15,308 nucleotides of DNA from an uncultured Holophagales bacterium (GCA_937927565.1 CALBDV010000416.1:1-15308); one strand, 5' to 3'; numbered from the stretch's first letter, positions 6,938-14,477 are shown. Notes: generated by a model not told the origin, from the letters alone. Numbers and translations are program-made.

Positions 6938-7194
6938 GGGGCTCGGGCCGCGCAACACTTATCGTCCTCGCCGTCCTCGCGGCGGCGAGCCTCCTCGTCT
7001 TCCGCGGGAGGCTCCGCGAGCTGGGAATCCGGCTGCGGCTCGCGTTCCTCGCCGTCGTCACCGTTCTCTGCGCCTCGATGCTCGTCAGGGGTCTCCTCTC
7101 CGAAGGGAACCCGAGGCTCTTCGCGCTCGCCGCGTTCGTCGTCGTCGCGCCGTGTGTCGTCCTCGCCTGGCGCGACTTCCTCCGGCCCCGGTAG
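6934..7194 (+). CDS. Small three-helix membrane protein coupled to the ATPase
   Basis: An 86-aa hydrophobic protein starting at a GTG that overlaps the ATPase stop codon (GTGA, 6934-6937), the usual sign of translational coupling. Three membrane segments can be read: residues about 8-23, 35-53 and 64-80, joined by short arginine-rich turns (RGRLRELGIRLR, ending RDFLRPR). No known domain is visible. The hydrophobic pattern and the coupling make it a real gene rather than a chance frame. As the immediate partner of a MinD-like ATPase it could be its membrane anchor or cargo, but that is inference. Confidence 0.75.
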   Translation: MRGSGRATLIVLAVLAAASLLVFRGRLRELGIRLRLAFLAVVTVLCASMLVRGLLSEGNPRLFALAAFVVVAPCVVLAWRDFLRPR

Positions 7195-7208
7195 CTGCCT
7201 CGGCTACC
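7190..7208. terminator. Hairpin carrying the stop codons of two convergent genes
   Basis: GGTAGC (7190-7195) and GCTACC (7203-7208) form a 6-bp stem with a 7-base loop. The TAG in the left arm ends the small membrane protein (7192-7194), and the TAG in the right arm, read on the minus strand (7206-7204), ends the glycosyltransferase. It probably serves as the 3' end of both transcripts, though no T-tract follows. Confidence 0.45.
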
Positions 7209-9489
7209 TCACGAGGACCCGGTCGAGGACGATCCCCAGCTTTCGAAGGTCGTCTCCGAACCCGGCCGCCTTCGGCACGAAGACGGGCGACTCGAGCTCG
7301 ACCCTCACGGGTTCGGCCCCGGCCAGGCGCGCGCGCGCCGGCTCGTCGAGGGCGAGGCGGGCTTCGGCGAAGTCGCCCGGAAGGACGCTCACGCTGCCGG
7401 AAGGAACGCCCCCGATCGAGACGGCGACCGTCACCGGAGCGTCCCCGGGCGCCTTCGTTCGGAACGCGATCTCTCGCGGGGAGAGCCCGGGCTGAGGGAC
7501 CCAGACGAACGAGGATCGCGCCGAGGTCCAGCGCATCGTCAACCCGCTCCGCGGGGCCGTCTCGCGCTCGTGGAATCCCTCGAGCCCCCCCCACGCGTCG
7601 CGAGGGCTCCCGACGTCGAGGATCCGCTCCTCTCCGAGACGTTCCCAGAGCGACTCCGGCGGCGCCGAGGCCGTCGCCTCCCGAAACAGGATGCAGCCGG
7701 AAGACGGCCTCCTGGAACCCTCCAGCTCGAGGAGTTCCTGCGGCCGGTCGCACGTGATGACGACCTCGCGGGGCCGGGGCAGCGGTCCGTAGACGGGCAC
7801 CGGGACGATCGCCAGCTCGAAGTTACCCGGCTCGAGATGCCGGGTCAGGAGCGTCCTGCCCGTCTCGACGTCCCGGACCGTCAGCGTCGTCGGCCCCTCC
7901 TGGTGCTGCCGCAGGCCTCGCAGGAGGGCGACGGGCGGGCCCTGAAGACCGGGGATGACCAGCCGGGCCTCCGGCCCGGCCCAGCGGACCGATGGCCCTT
8001 CCGGCTCGCGTTCACGGGGCCCGAATCCGGGACCGAAGAGCGGTGGTGCGGGGTCGCGAACGGCGACGCCGAGGAGGCGCCGGTTCCCGAGCGCGTCCGC
8101 GACACGGCCGCCGTGAAACCAGGAACGCCAGACGGGGTCCGAGCGGTCGGGAGGATCGGGCTCGTCGGTGAAATCGGCGATCCGCACGAGCCTCTTGTTG
8201 ATGCTCGGGACGGATTCCAGGAGGAGATCGTCCGTGAGCCCCCAGACGCCCAGTCGCCCCTCCCATATCTCCGTCCTCAGGAATGAGGCAAAGACCCCGT
8301 CCGCGATGATCGTCTCTCGCCCCGGGTGCCCGTATCGGGCGATATGGTCGACAGCTGCCATGGGCGGCGTTTCGAGGGTCGCACCGTGGCGCACCTCGGG
8401 CCAGGCCTGCCGGCCGAAGAGCGCCGCCCCCGCGAGCATCGTGGCCAGACCGAGCTGTGGACGCCTGAGGAGCACCCCCGCCCCGGCCGCCAGGGGAAGC
8501 GCGAGGACGAGGACGAACGGCACGGAGTAGCGCGACATCGCCCGGCTGTGGAGGAACCAGAGAGACAGGAAGGCCGGAACCAGAACGAGGAGCAGATCGA
8601 CGGCAGCCCTCGGGGCGCGGCGCGCGGTGGCGACCAGCCCGACGACGGCGAGGACGAGAACGAAGAGCGCGCGCCGCCAGGAGAGGAAGTCCCGCACGAC
8701 GAAGGAGTCGAGGAGCGTTCCGAACGTTCCCGTCGCGAACGCGTGCGCCCGGAATTCCGCCCGCTCGCCGAAGGCGTCGAGGAGCCCCGGAACGCCCCCG
8801 GCCTCGCCGAGGAGCCAGAGCCCCCAACCAAGCGTTCCCACGAACCCCGCCACGACGAACGCTTCGGCGGCAGGCCTTCCCCTTCGATCTCTCCAGAGGC
8901 GTACGGTTTCGAAAAGCAGGAGCGGCCCGAAGACGAGGACGAGGTGCGGGCGGACCCCCGCTCCCGCCGCGGCGGCCAGGCCCGCGACGAGGGCAGGCAG
9001 CCTGGCCCGGCTCCCGTCGTTCACCCGCTCGGTCGCAGCCGCGAGCGCCGCCAGGGAGGCCAGGAAGAGCGCCGTCGAGGGGGAGTCGGAGAAGGCCCGG
9101 CCACCGTTCACCCAGACGACCGGCAGGGAGGCCGCGAACACCGTCCCCCCGAGCGCCGCCCACGCGCCGACGAGCCGCCGGCCCCAGAGGAAGAGCGAGA
9201 CCAGAGAAACGCACGAAAGCAGGGTCGCGGCCACGGTCAATGCGAGGAACGGCGACGGAATGACGGGGAGGAGCGCCCGGCCGATCAGGATCCAGACCGG
9301 AAACCCCGGCGCCTGGGGGGAGAGGTCGTACAGGTCGAAGCGCGTGACGGCGCCGGCGAAGACCGCCTCGTCGATCTCCCCCGGCGAGACGGCGATCGCC
9401 AGGAAGCGCGTCGCGACGACGGCGCCCAGGAGCGCCGCCACGACGAAGAAAGGAGGCTCGCCCGAGCGGGGCTGGGATGAGAAAGGCAT
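7204..9489 (-). CDS. ArnT/GT39-like membrane glycosyltransferase with large soluble C-terminal half
   Basis: A 761-aa protein in two halves. Residues 1-370 hold about ten hydrophobic helices; after the first comes the acidic pair D40-E41 in SPGEIDEAVF, the position of the catalytic Asp-Glu of ArnT/PMT-type (GT-C) transferases, then PQAPGFPVW and a conserved-looking RAFSDSPSTALF segment. Such enzymes move a sugar from a polyprenyl phosphate donor to lipid or protein outside the membrane. Residues 370-761 look soluble and presumably lie outside the membrane; they resemble beta-rich accessory domains but I cannot name them. The ATG at 9489 is preferred over an upstream in-frame start at 9621, which would run through the pcnB promoter region and add a proline-rich non-membrane leader. 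TAGAAT lies 11 bases before the ATG. It is divergent from pcnB and converges on the small membrane gene with a 9-base gap. Confidence 0.85.
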   Translation of the reverse strand: MPFSSQPRSGEPPFFVVAALLGAVVATRFLAIAVSPGEIDEAVFAGAVTRFDLYDLSPQAPGFPVWILIGRALLPVIPSPFLALTVAATLLSCVSLVSLFLWGRRLVGAWAALGGTVFAASLPVVWVNGGRAFSDSPSTALFLASLAALAAATERVNDGSRARLPALVAGLAAAAGAGVRPHLVLVFGPLLLFETVRLWRDRRGRPAAEAFVVAGFVGTLGWGLWLLGEAGGVPGLLDAFGERAEFRAHAFATGTFGTLLDSFVVRDFLSWRRALFVLVLAVVGLVATARRAPRAAVDLLLVLVPAFLSLWFLHSRAMSRYSVPFVLVLALPLAAGAGVLLRRPQLGLATMLAGAALFGRQAWPEVRHGATLETPPMAAVDHIARYGHPGRETIIADGVFASFLRTEIWEGRLGVWGLTDDLLLESVPSINKRLVRIADFTDEPDPPDRSDPVWRSWFHGGRVADALGNRRLLGVAVRDPAPPLFGPGFGPREREPEGPSVRWAGPEARLVIPGLQGPPVALLRGLRQHQEGPTTLTVRDVETGRTLLTRHLEPGNFELAIVPVPVYGPLPRPREVVITCDRPQELLELEGSRRPSSGCILFREATASAPPESLWERLGEERILDVGSPRDAWGGLEGFHERETAPRSGLTMRWTSARSSFVWVPQPGLSPREIAFRTKAPGDAPVTVAVSIGGVPSGSVSVLPGDFAEARLALDEPARARLAGAEPVRVELESPVFVPKAAGFGDDLRKLGIVLDRVLVR

Positions 9490-9500
9490 CGGGGAACGGC

Positions 9501-9506
9501 ATTCTA
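9501..9506 (-). promoter_or_regulatory. -10 element TAGAAT of the glycosyltransferase
   Basis: TAGAAT (9506-9501, minus strand) is 11 bases before the ATG at 9489, giving an expected leader of about 4-5 bases and no room for a ribosome site. The -35 is not recognisable. Confidence 0.4.
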
Positions 9507-9570
9507 GGGGTGTCGACGATCGATGCGGGCCCGGGCAGGGATCCGGTGGGAAGCACGGCGCCCGGGGCGC

Positions 9571-9576
9571 TAGAAT
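9571..9576 (+). promoter_or_regulatory. -10 element TAGAAT upstream of pcnB
   Basis: TAGAAT is followed by 6 bases and the ATG at 9583 that opens a 9-codon frame. It is the same hexamer with the same 6-base spacing as at the epimerase. No clear -35 hexamer is visible. Confidence 0.5.
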
Positions 9577-9582
9577 GGGTCG

Positions 9583-9612
9583 ATGCTTCTGAGGACCCAC
9601 CCGAAGGGATGA
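9583..9612 (+). CDS. Putative leaderless 9-codon minicistron coupled to pcnB
   Basis: The frame reads MLLRTHPKG and stops at TGA (9610-9612), whose first two bases are the last two of the pcnB ATG (ATGA overlap, 9609-9612). Its ATG stands 6 bases after a TAGAAT hexamer, so an mRNA starting there would begin with this codon. pcnB itself has no well-placed ribosome site (a GAGGA at 9591-9595 is 13 bases away), so ribosomes entering the minicistron could reinitiate on pcnB. The peptide shows no recognisable function. It may be chance; only transcript ends or ribosome profiling would settle it. Confidence 0.4.
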   Translation: MLLRTHPKG

Positions 9613-11000
9613 CCGAACCACGGATCATCCCCCGCGCCGAGCATCCCATCTCGCGCGGCTACATCGACCCCGACGCCCTGAAGGTTCTCTACCGCCTGCA
9701 CCGGTCCGGGTTCAAGGCGTACCTCGTCGGCGGCTCCGTCCGCGATCTCCTGACGGGGAGGACCCCGAAGGACTTCGACATCGGGACCGACGCCCGTCCA
9801 CAGGACGTCCGCCGCCTCTTCCGGAACTGCCGGGTCATCGGCCGCCGTTTCCGGCTCGCCCACGTCCTTTTCGACGGAGGAAAGCTCGTCGAGGTCTCGA
9901 CGTTCCGGCGGCGTCCCGAGCCGGAAGAGGCCGAGCCGGGCCAGGGGGGCGACGTCGACCTCCTGATCCGTTCGGACAACACGTTCGGCACCCCTGCCGA
10001 GGACGCCGTCCGGCGCGACTTCACCATCAACGGCCTCTTCTACGACATCTCGAACTTCGCGGTGATCGACTACGTCGGCGGCGTCGAAGACCTCGAGCGG
10101 CACCTCGTCCGGACGATCGGGGAACCCGAGATCCGCTTTCGCGAGGACCCCGTCCGGATGATGCGGGCGTGCGAGTTCGCGGCCCGGCTCGGCTTCGAGA
10201 TGACCCCGGCCGTCCGCGCGGCCATCGACGAGAACCGCCGGGAGATCCGCAAGAGCGCCGCGCCGCGCGTCACGGAAGAGCTCCTCGACCCGCTCCGCCG
10301 GGGCTGGGGGGCCGCCACCTACCGGCTCTGGTCGGAAACCGGGCTCCTCGGCGAGATCTTCCCCGACCTGGACCGCGAGGTGGGCGGGAAGGCCGGTGCC
10401 AATGGCCTGTTCTGGCGAATGCTGGCCGAGACCGATCGGCGAAGGGCCGGCGGCGAGGTCCTTTCCGACGCGAGCCTCCTCGGCGTCGTCTTCCTCCCGC
10501 TCCTCTTCTCGGCGATCCGGACGCGCTCGGGCGGGAAGGTCGACGCCCAGAAGCTCCTCCTCCTGCTCGAGGAAGTCGTCAACCCTTCGTCGGTCCGCCT
10601 CTCCCTCCCGAATGCGGCGATCCACGACCTCAAGCAGGGCCTCTTCACCATGGGACGCCTCGCCGAGCTGGGACCTGGCGATGCCGCCGCGCGGCGGCTC
10701 GTGACGAAGGGCTACTTCCCGGTGGCGGTCGGTCTGCTCTCGCTCTACGCGGCCGCCTCGGGGCGCTATCGCGACGCGGCCTTCGCCTGGGAAGAGGTTC
10801 TTCGCCGGGGCGGGCGAACCCCGCGTCCCGGCGAGGACATTCGGGCGGCGATCCCGTTCCCGGAGGCGCTCGTCCCGCACGAGACGCACGATCCGAACGA
10901 GGTCTTCCTTCCTGACGACGTGCGCGCGACGAGCCGGCCCGCACACCGGCGCCGGCGCCGGCGGAGCAGCGGAGGCGGGCACCCGGGCGAAGCGGCCTAG
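9609..11000 (+). CDS. pcnB: Poly(A) polymerase (class II nucleotidyltransferase)
   Basis: A 463-aa enzyme, close to the 465 of E. coli PcnB, which adds 3' A tails to RNA and so marks it for decay. The head domain shows GGSVRD (41-46), the catalytic pair D55 and D57 in KDFDIGT, the RRDFTIN motif (135-141) and IRFREDPVRMMRA (175-187). The LFRNCRVIGRRFRLAHV segment (70-86) is the signature that separates poly(A) polymerases from CCA-adding enzymes. As in many PcnB proteins the C-terminus is basic, with six consecutive arginines. A CCA-adding role cannot be excluded without the rest of the genome. The ATG at 9609 is the first in-frame start near the fold. The gene overlaps the minicistron by ATGA, and its TAG shares a CTAG with the stop of the opposite gene. 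Confidence 0.93.
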   Translation: MTEPRIIPRAEHPISRGYIDPDALKVLYRLHRSGFKAYLVGGSVRDLLTGRTPKDFDIGTDARPQDVRRLFRNCRVIGRRFRLAHVLFDGGKLVEVSTFRRRPEPEEAEPGQGGDVDLLIRSDNTFGTPAEDAVRRDFTINGLFYDISNFAVIDYVGGVEDLERHLVRTIGEPEIRFREDPVRMMRACEFAARLGFEMTPAVRAAIDENRREIRKSAAPRVTEELLDPLRRGWGAATYRLWSETGLLGEIFPDLDREVGGKAGANGLFWRMLAETDRRRAGGEVLSDASLLGVVFLPLLFSAIRTRSGGKVDAQKLLLLLEEVVNPSSVRLSLPNAAIHDLKQGLFTMGRLAELGPGDAAARRLVTKGYFPVAVGLLSLYAAASGRYRDAAFAWEEVLRRGGRTPRPGEDIRAAIPFPEALVPHETHDPNEVFLPDDVRATSRPAHRRRRRRSSGGGHPGEAA

Positions 11001-11686
11001 TCTCTTCCCGGCGCCTCGGCCGGTGGACCGGCCGACCGCCGCTCGAAGACGTAGGGACCTTCCTTCGCCCCCCAGACCTGACGGTCTTCGAGGTCGTACC
11101 CTCGATCCCACGACTCCATGCGCCCCGGAACGAGCCTGACCCGCGACGTGGCATAGCGTGCCCCGGAGAGCGCCGACGGGCAGCTCGACCCCTCGGTGCC
11201 TCCCTCCCACCCCTCGGCAGTCTTCTTCAGCCGCACGGCGCAACCGATCCGCTCGACGACGTCTCCCGCGCCGTAGAGCGCGAGGTCCGACGGATCGCGC
11301 CATTTTCCCGAGACGGCGACCGGCTCCTTCGGCTCGAACACGCGCGACACGACGCCGCCGTCGGCCGTCTCCTCGATCCGATAGAACCGCTGCCGGTAGG
11401 GCTTGTCGGGGGTCGACACGAGCGCCTGCTCGAGGTAGAGAACCGGTGTACCGGACCCGAGCCGGCTCTTCGGCACCCTCACGGAGACGAGGCGTACCGC
11501 ACGAAAACCGTCCGGATTCGCCTCGGCCTGCACCTTCGAATCGAACGTCCCGGTCAGGAGCGAGGCGACCTCCTCGACAGCCCGGGGCGCTTCGCCGCCA
11601 GGAGTGTCGGCACGAGCTGCGGACGCTCCGAGGAGCGTGACGAGAAGGACGACGGAAGGGATCACGGAGGAGGTGGCTCGCTTCAC
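10997..11686 (-). CDS. Secreted CpcT/CpeT-family protein
   Basis: A 229-aa protein starting at GTG 11686 with a clear signal peptide: MKR, a hydrophobic stretch and a probable cut after ARA (residue 26). The rest resembles the CpcT/CpeT family, known as lyases that attach bilins to phycobiliproteins in cyanobacteria: a beta-rich body, a YRIEE strand, the cysteine pair around GSSC, and SWDRG followed by QVWG and GPYVFER near the C-terminus. No phycobilisome or bilin gene is present, and the mature protein would act outside the cytoplasm, so a lyase role is unlikely; family members in non-photosynthetic bacteria have no assigned role that I know of. A TACGCT hexamer lies 7 bases before the GTG and no ribosome site is visible. 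The stop overlaps that of pcnB by four bases. Confidence 0.8.
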   Translation of the reverse strand: MKRATSSVIPSVVLLVTLLGASAARADTPGGEAPRAVEEVASLLTGTFDSKVQAEANPDGFRAVRLVSVRVPKSRLGSGTPVLYLEQALVSTPDKPYRQRFYRIEETADGGVVSRVFEPKEPVAVSGKWRDPSDLALYGAGDVVERIGCAVRLKKTAEGWEGGTEGSSCPSALSGARYATSRVRLVPGRMESWDRGYDLEDRQVWGAKEGPYVFERRSAGPPAEAPGRD

Positions 11687-11693
11687 GGGCGCA

Positions 11694-11699
11694 AGCGTA
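11694..11699 (-). promoter_or_regulatory. -10 element TACGCT placed for a leaderless CpcT-like mRNA
   Basis: TACGCT (11699-11694, minus strand; matches TAnnnT) is 7 bases before the GTG at 11686. No Shine-Dalgarno site or clear -35 is seen. Confidence 0.45.
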
Positions 11700-11729
11700 G
11701 CAATTCCCGAGCTCTGATTCCCCGTCTGC

Positions 11730-11758
11730 GTGACGCGTCCGAATCTCCGAAGTAATCT
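11730..11758 (+). promoter_or_regulatory. Promoter of the kinase gene, leaderless geometry
   Basis: GTGACG (11730-11735, four of six bases of TTGACA), a 17-base spacer, TAATCT (11753-11758), then 7 bases to the GTG at 11766. The GTG at 11730, which opens the longest frame, falls inside the -35 element and is unlikely to be a start codon. Confidence 0.55.
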
Positions 11759-11765
11759 CCCCTTC

Positions 11766-14474
11766 GTGGTGCTGGCGGCCGGAACCAGGCTCGGCTCTTT
11801 CGAGGTACGCAGCCTCCTCGGGACCGGCGGAATGGGAGAGGTCTACCGGGCCCTCGACGAACGCCTCGGCCGGGAGGTTGCGGTCAAGGTCCTCGGGGCC
11901 GAGTACCTGTCGGATCCCGAGCAGCTCCGGCGCTTCGTCGGCGAGGCTCGAACCGCCTCTTCCCTGAACCACCGCAACATCGTCACGATCTTCGAGGTCG
12001 GGCAGTCCGAAGGACAGCCGTTCCTCGCGATGGAGCTCATCGACGGCAAGACGCTCCGCCAGCACGCGGCCGGCGGTCTCCTGCCTCTGCGCGCGACGCT
12101 CGAGCTCATCGTGCAGGTGGCGGAGGGGCTCTCCGCAGCGCACGAGGCCAGTCTCGTCCACCGCGACCTCAAGCCCGAGAACCTCATGGTCACGCGCGAC
12201 GGGACGGTGAAGATCCTCGACTTCGGCCTCGCCAAGCCCTTCGGGGCCGCGGCCACCGGCGATTTCGCCAGGGGCCTCGCAAAGACCTCGACGGGCATCG
12301 TCGTCGGGACGGCCAGCTACATGGCCCCCGAGCAGGCCCGGGGTCGCCCGGTCGATTTCCGCTCCGATCAGTTCTGCCTCGGGCTGATCCTCTACGAGCT
12401 GCTCACCGGTCGGAAGGCCTTCGACAGGCCGAGCGCCGTCCAGACGCTCACGGCGATCATCGAGGAGGAGCCCCAGTCGGTCGAGCTCCTCAACCCGAGG
12501 GTGCCGCCCCCCCTCGTCTGGATCGTGGGGCGATGCCTCTCGAAGGAGCCCGAGGAGCGGTACGCCGCCACACGCGACCTCGCCCGCGAGCTGAAGCAGG
12601 TGAGGGACAACCTCGGCCGGCTCACCCAGGGCGTTCCTCGCCCCACGACGAACGCGACCATGCGGGTCGAGGGGGCCGCGACGATACGGACGAGCGCCGC
12701 AGTGCCCTCGCGGTCCGCCACCATCTCCACGCCCGCCCCGGCTCCGGAGGGCGGCGCGCGCCGGGCCGCCCGGGTCCTCGCTTCCGCGCTCGGCGCCCTC
12801 GTGCTGCTCGGGGGGGGCGCCGGCGCCGGATGGTGGATGCGGGACCGTACGACGGAGGCCGCTGCCGCCTGGGGCGGCGATCTCGTCCTGGGCAACACGA
12901 CCCAGGTCCTCGCCTCCCGCCTCTCGCCCGACGGCCAGACGCTGGCGTTCGTCACACCTTCGGGCGGCGTCACCCAGGTCGCCGTGATGAAGCCGGCCTC
13001 GGGCGACTGGTCGGCCCTCACGAGCCGGCCCGACTCCGGCTCCGTCTACCGGGTGGCCTGGTCGAACGACGGCACCCGGATCTTCTTCGACCGCGTCACC
13101 GACGTTCCGCACGGCATCTTCAGCGTGCCCGCCGTCGGCGGCCCGGAGCGTCTCGTCCTCCAGGATGCGCAGAACCCCGAGGCCCTCCCCGACGGGAGCC
13201 TCCTCGTCGTGAGGACCTCGACCCAGGGCGCGCTCCGGATTCACCGGTTCTTCCCGGAGACCGGCCTCGTCTCGCCCCTTGGTCCCGCCATCGTCGCGGA
13301 ATCGATGGGCCTCGCCATCCGTACGACCCCGGACGGCTCGAAAGCCATCTTCTGGGGCCGCCTCGCCGGCGAAGGGCCGGCGTCACGGTCGAGACAGCTC
13401 CACGTCCTCGACCTGGCAACCGGGACCTCGCACCCCGTCACCACGGAGCTCCCGGTCGCGCCCCCGTTCGCCGTAGCGCCGGACGGACGTTCGTTTCTCG
13501 CCACCGTCGCCGTCGGGGACCTCTTTCGTCTCGTCTCCGTGTCGTTCGACGGACACGAGGCCCACGGCCTCCTGACGGTTACGACCCGCCCTTCGAGCAT
13601 CTCGACGGGCCCCGATGGCAGCTACTACGTCTGCCTTTCCGAGAACACGCTCGAGGTCCTCCGCTTCCCGGTGTCGGGCGGCATCCCCGACCGCCTCGGC
13701 ACGGCGCGCGGAGCCCTGAGCAGCCCCGCCATCCTCTCCGACGGACGTGTCCTCCTCCCGGGCCTCGTCGCCGGCCGGCGCCAGCTCCTCCTCAGGAGCG
13801 TCTCCGGCGAGATGCGCCCTCTCGTCGAAACCACCGACCAGACGGCCCCGCCGATCGCGACGCTGGCCGGCGGGCGCGCCGTCTTTCTCGCGGGTCCGCT
13901 CGGGGCCCCCCCTGGACTCGTCCTCGCATCGATCGAGGAAGGGCGAATCCTCCGGCGGCTTCCGGGCACCGAGGGGGTGGCCCCTCAGGACCTCGCCGCG
14001 TCTCCCGACGGGCGGACCGTCTTCTATCCCGACCGCGGCAACCTCTGGTCCATCGACGTCGACGGCGGTTCGGCACCCACGAAGCTCGGCGCGGGTCATG
14101 GCATCGCCGCCTTCCCGGACGGCGAAGAGCTCCTCGTCCAGCGCAACGGCATGAACGGCGTCGATCTCTTCCGCGTGCCGGTGGGGGGCGGCCACGAGCT
14201 CCGCATCCCGATTCAGGGAGATCTCCGGCTCGCGCCGGTTCCCCTGTCGGGCCGCGCGATCGGACCGGACGGAAGGGTCGTCGTCACGGTCGCCGCCCGG
14301 AGCTCGTGGCACTGGGGACCGGCGTTCCTCGATCCCGTCACCGGAGCCGTCGAGCGGATCCCGGTCACCTTCGACGGCGACCTGCAGTCGCCCGGATGGG
14401 CCGACGGCGAGAGTCTCGTCGGTCTCGGCGTCAGCCTCCGAACGGAGCTCTGGCGCTTCCGCGAGCTCCGCTGA
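11766..14474 (+). CDS. Membrane Ser/Thr protein kinase with WD40-like propeller sensor
   Basis: A 902-aa Hanks-type kinase. The N-terminal domain is complete: GTGGMGEVY glycine loop (19-27), K41, E60, HRD (133-135) with N139, DFG (152-154) and APE (187-189). The arginine before the catalytic aspartate marks an RD kinase, activated by phosphorylation of a loop that is rich in Thr and Ser here (155-186). A Ser/Thr/Pro-rich linker (290-330) leads to one membrane helix (about 335-358). Residues 370-902 hold repeated SPDGQTLAF- and SNDGTRIFF-like blades of a PD40/TolB-type beta-propeller, expected outside the membrane and likely to sense a ligand or cell-wall component. This layout is common in Acidobacteriota and myxobacteria. 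The GTG at 11766 (or 11769) is chosen since the kinase begins at once with GTRLGSFEV and a -10 lies 7 bases upstream. No phosphatase or obvious substrate gene is adjacent. Confidence 0.93.
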   Translation: MVLAAGTRLGSFEVRSLLGTGGMGEVYRALDERLGREVAVKVLGAEYLSDPEQLRRFVGEARTASSLNHRNIVTIFEVGQSEGQPFLAMELIDGKTLRQHAAGGLLPLRATLELIVQVAEGLSAAHEASLVHRDLKPENLMVTRDGTVKILDFGLAKPFGAAATGDFARGLAKTSTGIVVGTASYMAPEQARGRPVDFRSDQFCLGLILYELLTGRKAFDRPSAVQTLTAIIEEEPQSVELLNPRVPPPLVWIVGRCLSKEPEERYAATRDLARELKQVRDNLGRLTQGVPRPTTNATMRVEGAATIRTSAAVPSRSATISTPAPAPEGGARRAARVLASALGALVLLGGGAGAGWWMRDRTTEAAAAWGGDLVLGNTTQVLASRLSPDGQTLAFVTPSGGVTQVAVMKPASGDWSALTSRPDSGSVYRVAWSNDGTRIFFDRVTDVPHGIFSVPAVGGPERLVLQDAQNPEALPDGSLLVVRTSTQGALRIHRFFPETGLVSPLGPAIVAESMGLAIRTTPDGSKAIFWGRLAGEGPASRSRQLHVLDLATGTSHPVTTELPVAPPFAVAPDGRSFLATVAVGDLFRLVSVSFDGHEAHGLLTVTTRPSSISTGPDGSYYVCLSENTLEVLRFPVSGGIPDRLGTARGALSSPAILSDGRVLLPGLVAGRRQLLLRSVSGEMRPLVETTDQTAPPIATLAGGRAVFLAGPLGAPPGLVLASIEEGRILRRLPGTEGVAPQDLAASPDGRTVFYPDRGNLWSIDVDGGSAPTKLGAGHGIAAFPDGEELLVQRNGMNGVDLFRVPVGGGHELRIPIQGDLRLAPVPLSGRAIGPDGRVVVTVAARSSWHWGPAFLDPVTGAVERIPVTFDGDLQSPGWADGESLVGLGVSLRTELWRFRELR

Positions 14475-14477
14475 CCC

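Noticed and set aside
9490..9621. Upstream in-frame start for the glycosyltransferase
   Set aside because: It would add 44 non-hydrophobic residues, overlap the pcnB start and ignore the TAGAAT element at 9501-9506.
9570..13244. A 1224-codon open frame on the minus strand
   Set aside because: It runs antisense through pcnB and the kinase, whose domains are unmistakable, and its product is a low-complexity Arg/Gly/Glu/Asp mix. Long antisense frames are expected at this GC content.
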